DNA of 64,000 nt, from contig OZ234496.1 in the NCBI GenBank assembly GCA_965153455.1, positions 20,266,304-20,330,303 of the forward strand, written 5' to 3'. Positions 26,481-39,239 of this stretch are shown here, piece after piece. The stretch comes from Sphagnum compactum (taxonomy: Eukaryota > Bryophyta > Sphagnopsida > Sphagnales). The stretch's first letter is position 1. Each line of letters opens with the position of its first letter. Made by a program: the position numbers and the translations under genes. The notes beneath the pieces are model-generated. The model saw only the letters and a program-made list of their open reading frames with translations. It was not told the origin of the DNA and ran no database searches.

Positions 26481-28950
26481 ATTAGTGTTTATAAAGTCTA
26501 GTCTTATATTTTTTTTTTTGCATCATCTCATATTTGCGAGCATTTTTCATATCATGAATTGTGCTACATGGATCATACATGTCAACATGTTTTTTTGGAT
26601 TAGCAAGTAAGTTCATCAGAAATCTTCCTTACATGTAAAATTATCACATCTAACCTCACTCATTCAACCTAACCTATTTATAGTTTGATTTTTTCCATAG
26701 TTGAATTCATATTATTGGTAATTCCATAAATTTTCATCCTATGAGTTGTTGACACATGTTAGTAGCTAAGCTAGGCTAAAAACCTAATTTAGGTAACTAA
26801 GTAGGCCACCTAGTTTAAGTACTTAGGTGAGCCTAGAAAGGCACCTAGGTTAAGTAGTTTAAGTACTTAGGCGAGCCTAAGTATGTTACATAGTATAACT
26901 ATGTAAAGAATATATGGTCAACATACAATTGTTGACCACAACTATACTAGTTGTGAGGTTTGATCTTTAGACCCCAAGGATGGATATCAATTTCTTTGCC
27001 ATCAATCCACCCTACTTGATTTGAAGATATAGTAGGATAAATTTTCTTTATTTCATATTTGATTTTAAACATTGCACAAACATCACAAACATCAATTTTG
27101 ATATTTTATATCTTATTAATATTTGTCCAAAATTCAAATGGAAAAACTAAAATTTTGTTCTTAAAGTATATGATTAAATATATTTTTCTTCCCAAAATAT
27201 ACACAAATTTGAATTTTGAAAAAATTGAATTTTGCTAAGTTGAACTACATTTTGTTGGCAATAACAAATTTTCATTATAATTGTTCAATAGTTTGTAAAG
27301 ATGCTACAATTTACACACCTTTATTTGTTACTGAATGTTCAATAATTGCTAATCAAATTCTGTGAAACCCCTTTCCCTACAAGGACCTCCCCATTTATGG
27401 GTGAAAACACGCTATGGGGGGGCCAAAAATGTTGTCACATTGTACTATTTTCCACAAGTGTCCATGCTTGAACTTCAACCATGGTAATATTGGAACATAT
27501 TTTTCCAAAGTTTTTGCATAATATGGTAGATTATAACACAAAAAATTGAATCGCAAAGAAAATTATTTTTTCCAACTTATATTGTGAGGTTCCAAAGTAT
27601 ATTTGTGACAAAAAATGGTACGTCACTATGTATTAAAAAATGCAATATACTCAAGAAATGATTGAAATGATTTTTAGTCTTTATGAAATTTGTAGTATCT
27701 ATTAAACTTTGTGATTTCATATGATTGGAATAAGTTTGTGAACAATGTGAAAAATTTGGTAATTATCATATCACAAATGGGTGGTTTGGGGGTTATGACA
27801 ATAAGTATGTGTTAAATTAACATTTTGACAAACTATCACTTTCAAATCGAAGATGACAAGATATGTGAAGTGGGCAATTTTTTAAATTTCATTTCAAACA
27901 TTTTTTGACTGACTAATTCAAACCCAAACCTAATGTAGTTCAAAAATAAAAAAAGGTTCTATTATATTATATATACCATAAATATATTCAATATTCCTTG
28001 AATTTAAGCTTTTACAAAAAAAAATTCAAATAATATTAGATATCATTAACTTTCTGAAAATCAAAATATCAAACCCAAACACCAAAAATGAAACCCAAAA
28101 TTTAATGCAACACATTTTGCAAAAATGTATTTTACATACATGTCATGAAGTGCCCAAAGTGGCCCCCTTGTAATGTGTTTTCACCCTTTTGGTAAACCTA
28201 ATTATAAAAGATTGACACCACGCACCCAATTGGTTAATAATCTCACCTGAGAATGATGTAAGAAAGTAACCATCTAATGAATTTTTTGGGGACAAATTTG
28301 TCATTTTTTCAACAAAAAAAATGGGAAATATTAGGATTTTTTTTTCCTAATGTAATTTTGACAAATTTTGTTAGAAAATTTCACCAAATTTTTGGTATCA
28401 AAAAATTGGGGAAAAAAACCTTCAACAATCTAATTTACGTAGAAAAATCCGATTGCTAGAGGGTTTTCTTCAATCATAGCCCTATAACCAACCTTATCTA
28501 TGTAGTCTTAACCTTTGAAAACCATTGGTTATACCATAGAGGTTGGGTAGGTTATAGGGTCATTTATTTATTTATCATAAACATGTTTATGGTTTTAGGA
28601 TTGATAACCCACCTGGATGAAATTCCAAACATTTAAGTAGGTTATTAAAATTTGAAAATTCCATACCTAGTTAATAAGTTATTTACGCGTTTTCAAAAAA
28701 ATCAATAACTGATTGGTAGGTTATTGATATGTAAGTTGGGACCTTATCAACACTAGTATAAACCTTTTCATAGCTAGAAATTGAGTTTGGACTTTGAACC
28801 TAGGAATATACACAAGAAAAAACTCATCACTCATTTCATGCTCAAAATATTGGTGCAAGAGCTCATCATTCATCCTTTATTTAGAGGTACACAAACTCAT
28901 TAATCATTCCTTACTTAGGATGTCACCTAAAGGAAGTTGCAATCTTTCTA
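26481..28950. other. AT-rich intergenic DNA with ACCTA/TAGGT patch
   Basis: No gene. At 26750-26900 the DNA is built of irregularly repeated AGGT/ACCT words (TTAAGTACTTAGG occurs twice). Similar patches occur at about 34560-34740, 41515-41575, 46800-47060 and 62640-62790. The rest is AT-rich with no domain-bearing frame. Confidence 0.45.
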
Positions 28951-29039
28951 AATCTTCGTTCGAACTTTTTTCAAACTGTTTGAACTAAGAATAAAACGAA
29001 TATCGAGAATTGCATAATGATTACGAAATGGGTGTAAAC

Positions 29040-29420
29040 CGTTTTTGCAAGGGGCAAACCCTTCAATGCCAGCCACAACCGAGATGCAAGGTTTAACCAT
29101 TGCACCTTTTTTTAGATAACTCACGTCCTCTGAATGGTTCAAGGAAAAGTCTGCTCCATTTTGGATTTCAAAGGGCCTTGCTAAGTTCATCATCAATGAG
29201 TAATGTTTGATCCCTATCCCCATAAAATAGACCTTTGCAAACAAGGTGAATTCAATCCAAGTCCTTCAAGTAGTAAGAAACTGAGCATGTAAGCTGACTT
29301 GTTGTTGTAGTGCATTATTCACGTCCCAAAACAAACACAAATTGATCAACGAGAGTTTTGGGCATCAACAAAAGTAGAATTTGAAGGACATCTTCTAACA
29401 ACATACATGATCAAATAACA
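29040..29420 (-). pseudogene. Fragment of an FCP1/NIF-type HAD phosphatase-like gene
   Basis: One minus-strand frame reads CKGLFYGDRDQTLLIDDELSKAL, then after a stop NPKWSRLFLEPFRGRELSK. It then decays into a stop-ridden continuation resembling a WLDLASRLWP-type tail. The LLIDDxxxKALxNP core is the C-terminal HAD motif of FCP1/SCP-like phosphatases. Upstream, about 29270-29420, frames contain LVDQFVFV and SVSYYLKDLD, plausible for the same domain. Two in-frame stops and a frame change show that it is not functional. The upstream catalytic DxDxT motif was not found, so this is a partial copy. Recalled similarity only, no search. Confidence 0.4.
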
Positions 29421-31635
29421 ATGTAAAAATGCTTAAATGTTCGAACAAGGAAATCTTATATGCCAACTCAAATTTCCGACCTAGATGCATCTAAGTTTTT
29501 CCCAGTTTTTCGCTAATCCCCTTGAAGAAGGGCACACTTTGGAAAGTAACAAAAGACACCATTAACACTGAGAAATGACGAGCTTTTTAGTTGTGCCAAA
29601 TTGAGATCAAAAAGTCCAACTTCGCATCCTTGCATTAGAAAAAAAAATAACATGCACCTACCAAAAAGGAGAAAAGTTAGAGTAAAGAGAAATTCAAGAA
29701 TGAGTAGAAGCCTCCATCCTTGTCGAAGGAGATGTTAGTCCAACACAGAATATACACAAATGAAGTTGATATCTAAAACATGGAAGGATAATTTTGTAAG
29801 GGAATTCGGTAAGAACGTGGACTTAGACACACATATCATGACCTTGCACGAAAACTTTTATTTGTAAAATGTTTTTTTCAATTGGTGCTTAAATGTTGTC
29901 CATTAAAAAATAATATTCTAAAATTTCCACCCAAATTTGCAAATAGGAATATTAACAAGTTTTTACTAATTATAGAGGTCCAAGTCTATATAATTGATTT
30001 TTAATACTAGGGAAATCATTTTGCAAAAAAACTTATTCTGATGAATAAAATTAATATGCACCTAAGTAATAAATCAAACTAGTTAACGACCAATATTGAA
30101 ACTATGTTACGAAATGTTTATTGAAATTGACAATTAACAACAATGTTAGCTAGTTATTGCATATAGATCCTACCTATAAACTGGCCAAACCTTGAATTTA
30201 AATGTCCAAAACTTAAATGGATGAAACAAGGTAAAAACCCTTTCATCCATATAACATCATTTTGGCAACCCAATTTGGAAAAAAGGCAAGAGGGAACATT
30301 TCAACTTGTGAATTTTTTTCCTAATAGGAGATGATAGTATCTTCCCCTAGAGATGGAAAATTCGTCCACCTAGTTTTAGTCGTGATTTAGGATTCTTGGG
30401 TGTCTTTCTTTCAAAGGGAAGTCTCCAATTTTTCGACGTCACAAGTTAGGGTTTTTAAAGGTCTTTCTCTCCTTTGATGTCAATTGCTCAGCTTTCTCCT
30501 TGTCTACTCTTTTCAAGTAATTCCTCCCCAACCATAGTTTTGTTTGTCTCCTTGTTATCTCTTCCCAAGTTACTCCTTTTCATTCATGACACCAAGCTTT
30601 TTCACTTCATTTTCTCATTTGTATCATTGTCATCTCTTTTTTTCTTCCAATTTTGAGAACTCTAAACACGGCTTTCCACAACTAGAGCGTCCAAAAGGTG
30701 CAGAAATTCACAAGGTACATGGCGTCCAAAAATTGCACAAACAAACAACAATATATGGCATCTGAAGGCTACAAAATCAAACAATGATACTATGAATGTT
30801 TTTTACACATTTCCTTTTTCTTCAATTTTCTTGTTGTTAATCTTTCAAAACATAATGATCAACAAGTTTTTCATTTGCATTTCACCTCTACACTAAAAAT
30901 ATGACAATCACAGCTTCCCATCCTTCTTGTGAAACAGGGTCATGTTTGAATTTCCAACCTCTCAATGCTTCTCCTCCCTTGCCATTTTACTTCTTGTATC
31001 TATTCTAATTTCTACCCACCTTATAGAAAGAAATTAAGTAAACACCACGTCTTTTGAGTCATCATTTAGTAAGCATAATGACACATTTTTCATTTTGATT
31101 TCTTTGACGAATCGTATGCACTTAAAACCTTTAGTCATTCATCCAATTGAGTAGCAAAGAACGGATTTTAGTATCGAGTTACAAAAAGTCATCAAACAAC
31201 AAGAAAACCGGTTGTCTCAATTTCACCCCATGGACTTTCTTCCATTTCAAATACTCTCCATGAAGCATGTTTTTTTCACACCTCACTTGTATTTTATCAT
31301 TACTTTAGTTAATCGGTTTCTATGTCATCATTTCAAGTGTTGTAGTCAATTCAATAACATGACATGAGAATCCACAAACTGAAATCCTCATAACTTGAAC
31401 AGTACACGGTTGATGGATGACCCTAGGATGGTGAGAAATCAAACAATTTAGCAGTTGCCAAGTTGACACTTAAGTAGAAGGGAGCCTTCCAATTCCATCC
31501 TGGGAGACGGTTTGGCGGCCACCAAATTGTCCATCTCACTAGATCACAAAGACCAAAAATTTGTGAGAATTCGATTTGGTAACTGTTAGACCATCATCTC
31601 AAAACAACTCGAGGACACAATTTCACGGCCGCTAG
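29421..31635. other. No gene seen
   Basis: Ordinary AT-rich intergenic sequence. The open frame at about 30.47-30.77 kb is hydrophobic, low complexity and lacks an initiation or splice context. Confidence 0.4.
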
Positions 31636-31639
31636 ATTG

Positions 31640-32130
31640 CTTTCCTGCAAAGGTTTCATCTTGGTCATCTGGAGGTCACCAAATTGTGATAGTAAAATAG
31701 GTCAAGAAAATGACTTAGTGTTTGCTAGGTTGTTGTCTCGCTACCTTTGCAAGAAAATGACATGGCGACCGCTAGGTCATTGTTTCATTGCCTTCGTGAA
31801 AAAACGACCTGGTGGCCACCAAGTTGACCTCTTGTTACCTTCGTGAAAAAACAACTTGGCGGTCGCCAAATTGTCCTCTCCCTATCCTCGTGAGAAAATG
31901 ACCTAGCGTTTCTCAAGTTGTACTTTCGCTAACCTCGCAAGAAAATGACTTAAGGGTTGTTGGGTTGTCCTCTTGTTAGCCCCGCGAGAAAATGACATGG
32001 CGGTCGCCAAGTCATCCTCTCGTTAACCTCACGAGAAAATGACTTAGTGGCCATTCAATTGTCCTTTTGTTAGCCTCACGAGAAAACGACCTGGTGACCA
32101 CTAAGTCATCCTCTTGCTACCCTCTCAAAT
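31640..32130. repeat. Tandem array, 47-bp period, about nine or more units
   Basis: The landmark GAAAA(T/C)GAC recurs at about 31705, 31753, 31798, 31845, 31894, 31941, 31988, 32034 and 32082, spacing 45-49 bp. Each unit pairs this landmark with a palindromic GGTGGCCACC- or GGCGGTCGCC-like core and a CCTC(T/G)CGTTA-like segment. Units are diverged. Local G+C is well above the flanks. No coding potential is suggested. Confidence 0.8.
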
Positions 32131-33099
32131 AAACGTTTTCCAATATTTTAGATATTTTAAGGAATGATAAATGTAATTAAAGAAAAATATTCCAATTTAT
32201 TTTTTTCATCGATCAAAATAACCCTTACCTTTTAGTTCTTTGGAATATTCTTGAATGACAAATGATAGCAATTGAATTGACTTCATTAAATAAAAAATAA
32301 TCCATTGATTCTTGTATCTTAGGCTTTCGACTAAATAAAAGCATTATATTTTAGGATTGACATAAACCATGGAAACATTGAATTTCAGAGATCCAGTTCA
32401 TTTGTGGGAGTTAAGGGATGATCATGGAAAGCTTCACATTGGCTATGGTGTTAATTTAAACTTGTCTACTCTTTCTATCTATGGGGCCTAGGGATTGGAA
32501 AAGTGCATCATTGTTTCACTGGAGATTGTATTCCTTTCATACCAAGAACAAGCACTCTTTAGCCCAATTCCAACATTGCAAAATTGCAAATCAACTATAG
32601 GAAAAAGTTTCTTATGGCCAATAAACCAAGTGACTACTAGATTGTAACGTATTGGAAATGAAACTATCAATAATTTTACTATGAAGAGGGTGGTTTGTCC
32701 GAATGTAGTCTGAAATATTAGCACATCTGGAGAGCACCAAAATGATCAGGTCTCTATTGAAAGGCTCCTTATAGTTTTGCGGGGTGAGTACAGTGAAAGT
32801 ATTGAGTCTCTTAGTGCTAGTGAAGATGATGTGGCAAGTTCTCCTAATTTAAAAGACATGTGTCGAAAAGAAGCTTTGCCAATAGGGCGCAGTAGTTGGC
32901 ACGGAAATGAACGACATTTTTGGTCATGATCATGTTGGCTTGACCATTCTCTATTATCCTAGAGACATTTTAGCGGTAATGACTATTTGGAAATGGTGTT
33001 AGCTCAGACAACTATGGAGGGATTTGCATTGAAGGAGCTTTTGCTTTCATATGATGAAAGGTACGTACTTGAAATGGATGTGGAAGGAATGACTGGTGT
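32131..33099. other. Unassigned, possibly 5' part of the DUF7869-like pseudogene
   Basis: A short frame beginning at the ATG at 32369 reads METLNFRDPVHLWELRDDHGK and is quickly interrupted. It could be the decayed N-terminus of the downstream gene, but I could not connect it. Confidence 0.3.
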
Positions 33100-34149
33100 G
33101 AAGAAAAAAAAATAGCTTTAGTAAGAGAAAATGGAAGGAGATCGTGTCCGTAAATTCTGTCTCAAGGATAGAAAAGGTGCTAAGTGAGGAATCTTGTTGT
33201 GGAGTAGGGGTGGCGATGTGTTGTTCTTTAAATTGCTGTCAACATTTCCTTCACAAAATGACACGAATTCTTAGACACAAATTCTGGAACAAGTTGTTTG
33301 AGGAAAGATCCGCCCACACGTTGGATATTCCAAGAAGGTTGCATCGAAGAGGAAATTGCAACCATGTAAAATTTGTGACACTTCAAAAAAAGGATGTTTG
33401 CGAAATTATTTGGTACAAAATCATGGGGATTTCTAGGTCAACTTACATGAATTACAAGTAAGAAAACAAAAGAAGGGGTAGGATTCTACCGCATTGAAAT
33501 AAGGGGAGTCAAAAACAATGAACCCCAATGATACAAGCCAAATCAAACATTTAGTCCTTGATTGAACAGTGTGCTGATGTAATGCCGCATCAAATGAAGG
33601 GAATTGGAGATGGGAAACAAGATCTCCATCTCCTTCCAAATACCTGGAGGATAATGTGAGAATGTAATGACCACGTAAGCATGGAATGATTCATTTTTGT
33701 TGTGTTGTATGAAGATTGTTATACTTCTCAATTAGAACTTCATTTGGTGGTCATTAGATCAAGTACTGATGTGTTTAATATTGTCTCATTCAAGGATTGT
33801 TTACAAGTTGATTTTTCACGGAGCTTTATTATCCTGTTATGTCTTGACCGTTTTTCGACTTGGTGGCCACCAAGTCTACAAAGTAACACGGGCTTAATTG
33901 AAGTTGGAATAGACATTTAATGTTCTTGTTTTTCATTCTGATATTTGGTTTCTCCTCACATTTGTAGGTTAGCAAGGAGTTGCAAATTGGAAGTATTTCA
34001 CAGTTTATTATGAGTTGGTTAAAAAAGAAAAAAAATTGAACATGGATGTGCGAAAGAGAGGATCTATTTTTGCCAAGTGTACCGTTTGTGAATCCTTGAA
34101 AGATTTGATATCAAAAGCTGGAAAAAACAACCTTTGTATGAAGGAACAT

Positions 34150-36839
34150 CACTAGTAGAAAATGGCCATTTTGCGACTGGTCCATGTGACTAATTTTTAG
34201 TTGCAAGCGACATTTGCAACTAAAATTTTCATAGTCGCGTTGGACAAGTCGCATTGACACTAATTGCAAACGATAACGAATTTTGGATGAAAAAAAAGTC
34301 AACAAAATACGTTTTTATCTTATGACTAGTCATATACGTATTGTCGTTTGCAACTAAGATGCAACTTTTTTGGTGAACAATGAGAACAAGTTATGTGTTG
34401 CCACGTGTCCAACTCTTAATAATTGAAAATATTTTATTATTATTTTGAAATAATCTAAGATGTTTAATTTTTATGTTTGGATGGTTTAGATTGTGACACG
34501 TGGTGCAATAAAAATTTGCCACGTGGCATATTAATTGATATTTTCCAAATTAAATTTAAATCAATATTTAGGTATGTAGGTTGCATTAAGTACCTACCTA
34601 TAGACCTACCTACCCATTTAGGCTAAACACCTATCTAGATAGGACCTATTTACCTACCTAGGCCAAATACCTACTTAGGTAGGTAGGTAGGTAGAAAAAT
34701 AGGTAGGCAAGTTAGGGAAGTAGGTAGTTAGGTGTAAATACATGAATATTTATATTTTACTTTGGGTCAAGTCATATTTAATGACTCATCCCATATGCCC
34801 ATCTATTTTCATATGTAAATGTAAGACAAAACACCTTGTTTATATACTTTTCAATATGGGAATGAAAGCCAAAACATATGAGATAAGCTTTTTAGTTGCA
34901 AGTCGTTTACGATTAAAAAAGTTCAGTTGCAAACGACTTACAACTAAAAAGTTTATCCCATATGTTTTGGTTATCATTCCCATCTTGAAAAGTTATAATT
35001 AAGTAAATAAGTGACACCTAACTAATTAACTAATTAACTAATATAATTATTAATTATTTAACGAATGAAATAAATAAAAATAAATTAATAAACTTGCTAA
35101 TTAATTAATTAACAACTAAACTAGAAACTAACTAATTATTTATAGTAATAATAATCAATATCTTATTATTACTGAAATTATTATATTATTATTAAATATT
35201 AATTAATTTATTAGTTAGATAAACCATAATATTATATTAACTATAATAATCTATCAACCAATTTAATTAACTAGTAATTGGCTAATATTGAAATATTTAA
35301 CTAATTATTATGAAGTAATAAATTATTATTTCATAACCAAATAAATTAATATAATAACTGAAATATTCAGTATTTAATTATTAATAACTATTAATTATAA
35401 ATATTGACTATTAGGTTTTTTATATCTAATAATATAATTAAAACTTAGCCTAGGCTAACTATTTTATTATAATTACTCCCATTATTATTTTCATTTTTAT
35501 AGTTAATAGTAAATATATAAGTAAATATTTGATAGTAAAAATATCGTTAATTCAATTATTATTGTAGCTAGTTGGTAGCCAAGGTTAACTATTTTATTAT
35601 TATTATTCATATTATTAATTCACTCATTAATTGATTTATGAAATATTACAATAATATTATATATTTTTAATAATTATATTTTTCCTTCGAAAATAATTTC
35701 TACATTTGTATAATAATTTATTAGATTTCCATTCTAACTAATACAGTAATTATTATAAAATATAATATAATAGAACTGAAAATTAGAAATATATATTAGT
35801 AAATTATTATAATCATTGACTTATTAATAATTAGTAAATATCAACTATAAATTTTAAATACAAATATTCAAAACTATATATTAATATTTCTTAATAATTA
35901 TTATGTTAATCTAATAATATTTCATAATTGATTACTTATAATAATAATAACAATATTGTAATTTGTCACTAGCCTAGGTTAACTATTTTATTATTATTAT
36001 TATTATTATATGTCACTTGTTAGACTATTATGATTTACTGTAATTAAGTTTTCATTTTTTTAAGAAATAAAAATTAATTCGTAATAAGTACATTAGTCAT
36101 TTGAAAAGAATTTAATAATAATTCAATAATATATTAAAAACTTATAATTACTTCAATAAATATAGAATATTTTTCTTATCATTCTAATATCATCATCATT
36201 ATGATCATTATGTAACAAGATATTACTGTTTTTAAATTTTAGTTAAAGATAATATTTAAATTTAGTTTTTATTACATGTAATTAATATAAATATATATAA
36301 AATATTAATACAAATAATAATAAATGTCATTTTTAATAATTTTAAGAAGTACAATAAAATTTGGATAAACTTATAATATGGGCACAATATATTTAACAAA
36401 TATCTTATGTATAATTTTGATATATTCAAAATATATACCATTTAATGTAACCATAATATCAAGGCCATTTATGATAATAATAATATTTGAATACACATCT
36501 AATATGGTTGTTCATATACATTCAAATTATACATTCATAAATCCTAATACACCGAACTATGTTTTTTTAAATTCACAAAATATACCTTTATATACTTATA
36601 GGGTTACAACTAAGTTGGTCACATTTGCAACTAATGGGACATAAATTGTTCTTCTTGGATGAAAGCTTAACGAAATGTTGTTCACATGGAAGGATGAACA
36701 CCAAACTAGTTGCACTGTAGTTGCAAATATGACCAACACAAGAAATAGTTGCAAAAATGTCCAAATGTAGTTGCAAATAATTGATAGTCGCATGTAGTCG
36801 CAAAGAGATTGGTTACATTTTAGCCAATTTCTACTAGTG
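34150..36839. mobile_element. Non-autonomous CACTA (EnSpm) element, complete
   Basis: The left end CACTAGTAGAAAATGGC and the right end (complement CACTAGTAGAAATTGGC) are 17-bp terminal inverted repeats with one mismatch. The flanking trinucleotide CAT is duplicated at 34147-34149 and 36840-36842, the 3-bp duplication expected of CACTA transposons. Subterminal regions carry many copies of AGTTGCAA or its complement TTGCAACT (for example near 34198, 34213, 34348, 36626, 36719, 36748 and 36769), as expected for subterminal transposase-binding repeats. The 2,690-bp interior encodes no transposase; 35.0-36.4 kb is extremely AT-rich. An ACCTA-rich patch (34560-34740) and a large internal hairpin are also inside. 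It would need transposase in trans. Confidence 0.9.
34844..34996. repeat. Internal inverted repeat of the CACTA element (about 70-bp arms)
   Basis: Arms 34844-34914 and 34925-34996 are near-perfect reverse complements around a 10-nt loop. The arms include CCAAAACATATG and, next to the loop, the subterminal motif TAGTTGCAAGTCGTTT. A transcript would fold into a long hairpin suited to dicing into small RNAs. No promoter is evident. Confidence 0.8.
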
Positions 36840-38560
36840 CATAAAATTAAATTGAAGAAGTATAACATTCACTAAGAATCTTGTTGGTGTTTATATCACA
36901 CCTAAAGAGCTAAATCTATGCAATCTAAAAAATATTTCTTATGTGTAATTCATGATAAGATGGACCATTCTAAAAACCAACTTTGCTTCTGCTTCAAATG
37001 AAGAACAAAATGGTGTTCGGGCTAGGGTAGTTACCAATGACATTGACTGGAATGATTGTTCATGGACATGGGGACAAAGCCTTCGTTCAATATTCTAATG
37101 AGTTCTAGCCCAATGATCCTAATTTCATGATTGGGTCACTTCCATGCTTGTTTTGTAACCTTGAAAAGGAGCCAGTTAGGGAGTCACGGGTTTTTGACTT
37201 TGAACCCCAAAACACATTCTTTTAACAAATTCTGCAAAGAAGTTCCCGTTGTTTGAATGCATTGAAATCTGAGGATAAAATTATGGGTGTGAAGCCATTG
37301 CCAAGGAAGTTGTTTCTTCATATGGACAATTTTGTGAAAGATAACAAAAATTGTCACTTGATAGCATTTCTTTCCTTACTAACTACTTGCGAAGTTTTCA
37401 AAGAAGTTCAGTTGGGGTTTTTGGTAGTTGGGCACACACATGAAGATACTAACAGAAGTTTTGGATATTTTTCAAAGAAATTGAAAGAACATAATAATTA
37501 TGTCATGGCGGATTCGATGACAACATTCATGCTTTTTAAAATTGTCCATTCATTCTGCAACTCATTCAGGAAATCCCTAATTTCAAATCTTGGGTCAATG
37601 GACATTTGAACGATGGCCCAAATGTCCTTGTTGATCATACGAAAATGCATTTGTTTTGGTTTTTTGTGGACAGGGTAGGGTGGCCAGTGATGCAATACAA
37701 AGTATTTCCTATTGATGCTTTGTGGAGCCCTACAGATGGCTCGACCATCCGATTGTGGAAGGAGGATGGCACTAGATGGCCAAAACTATTGGTGGGGGTT
37801 TCGAATCCTGTTCCATTTTGCCTGATATGGGGAAATGATGAATTGAGGGCAAGTGAGAAGGAAAGGTCAGTAGTAGTGAAATTTTGAAATATATTGAGTT
37901 ATGGAAGTTTGGGATGTTGAAGGATGATTCATATTCTAGAGTTATGGGTCCTTATGTGAAATATTGGAACACCATTTTCTAGCTGTTATCAAGACCTATC
38001 CCACGACAAAGTTTTGTTATGTTGGAAGGTTGTTGGTCTTCTAGCAATTGGAGAGCTTATTATGAGCACGCATCCATTCTTACTATTGTAAATTTGACCC
38101 TAAAAATCTTGTCATCCCTCCATACTGTGGCCTTAAAAGCATGCGCCTTCCTTTGAGCATTACTGCATACACGCCTTTTCGTGACTTGTTTGTTAGTAAT
38201 TTTGTTTTTGTGTGGCCTGCAAACCCTAAAGTCTATCTTGTGTGGATGGGAAGGGCTAAAAGTGATGTTGTAAAAGATTAATATAATGAGAATTATAGGA
38301 AGGTCTATGTTCAATGGTGGGTTCCTATGAGAAAAGGAGCCAAGAATAATGAAGAATTGTATCATAATTGTTGGTTGAACAAGTGGAAGAGTAATGATGC
38401 AGACCCAAAACAATGGGTTGAAATATTTTGTGTCACGTTTTTTTTCTCGACTAAAAGCAACATAATAGTTCATTCCATGATAAATATTAGTGCGAACCAT
38501 GCATTTAAGGCAAAAGCTAAACCTGATGCAGCTGACAATAACTCTTATGCATTGAATTGC

Positions 38561-39239
38561 AGGTTGAATTTTTTTATGAACATTAAGCATAAATGTTGGT
38601 GTTATTTTATGGTCGTTATAGTAGGTATAGTTTTTTTTTCAAATGGGATTTTAATGCTCTGGAATATATTCAAATTGCCTATGGGTGTTCATTGAGAAAA
38701 ATATTAATGTTTATCCTCTTTATAAACATTCCAATGTGCCAACCTTTGTCAATATGGACATTTTAAATTATCATTTTAAGTGTGCATGAAAAACTACTTT
38801 AAAGGGGATGAACGGAAATTTCCTTTTTAATGTCATGGGTGGATGAAATTTTTGTTGATGTTTGGTGGCATTAGTGATAAATATGAAAAAAAAAATTGCA
38901 TTCATGTACTTAAGTTTATGATTTGTTGTTGACAAGATCTAACCTTCATTTTAGCTAGTTGGTTTAGTTTATAGTGAATTCAATGAATTTTAATTTGGAG
39001 ATATTGGTTGCAATTGAAATAAGAGGATGGAAATAATTATTTGAAATTTGGTGAGCATCACATTAGTTAGACTTGAGTTTTCAAGTTTGAATTGACATAA
39101 AACATGTTTGAATTTACACATTCTTGTGTATATTTTATGAAAATTAATTAAAATATGCTTGAAATTCCAGTAATTCAGAAGCCACTAAACAATCATATTG
39201 AATTTGAATGGAATTTCAAATTTTTAATGAAAATTATGA
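38561..39239. other. No gene seen
   Basis: AT-rich sequence following the DUF7869-like pseudogene; no recognisable frame or element boundary. Confidence 0.4.

Larger units (their letters stand above)
33100..38560 (+). pseudogene. DUF7869-like repeat-family gene, interrupted by a CACTA element
   Basis: Plus-strand frames form one decayed protein of the family I know as DUF7869 proteins, which are repetitive and probably transposon-borne. N-terminal blocks: CCSLNCCQHF and ERSAHTLDIPRRLHR (33.2-33.35 kb), VCEIIWYKIMGISRSTY, then SLIEQCADVMPHQMKG (about 33.55-33.6 kb) and RGSIFAKCTVCESLKDLI (34.05-34.11 kb). After the CACTA insertion: IHDKMDHSK (about 36.95 kb), PMTLTGMIVHGHGDKAF (37.03-37.08 kb), LFLHMDNFVKDNKN, LGFLVVGHTHEDTNRSF (about 37.41-37.46 kb) and, near 38.3 kb, YVQWWVPMRKGAKNNEELYH. 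Removing the transposon and one CAT restores an open frame across the insertion site, so the insertion hit what was then continuous coding sequence. Other stops and frameshifts show independent decay. Biochemical role unknown. Confidence 0.65.

Noticed and set aside
38060-38590. 176-codon minus-strand open frame
   Set aside because: It lies opposite the DUF7869-like C-terminal frame, whose plus-strand motifs (VQWWVPMRKG, ADPKQWVEI) explain the sequence better.
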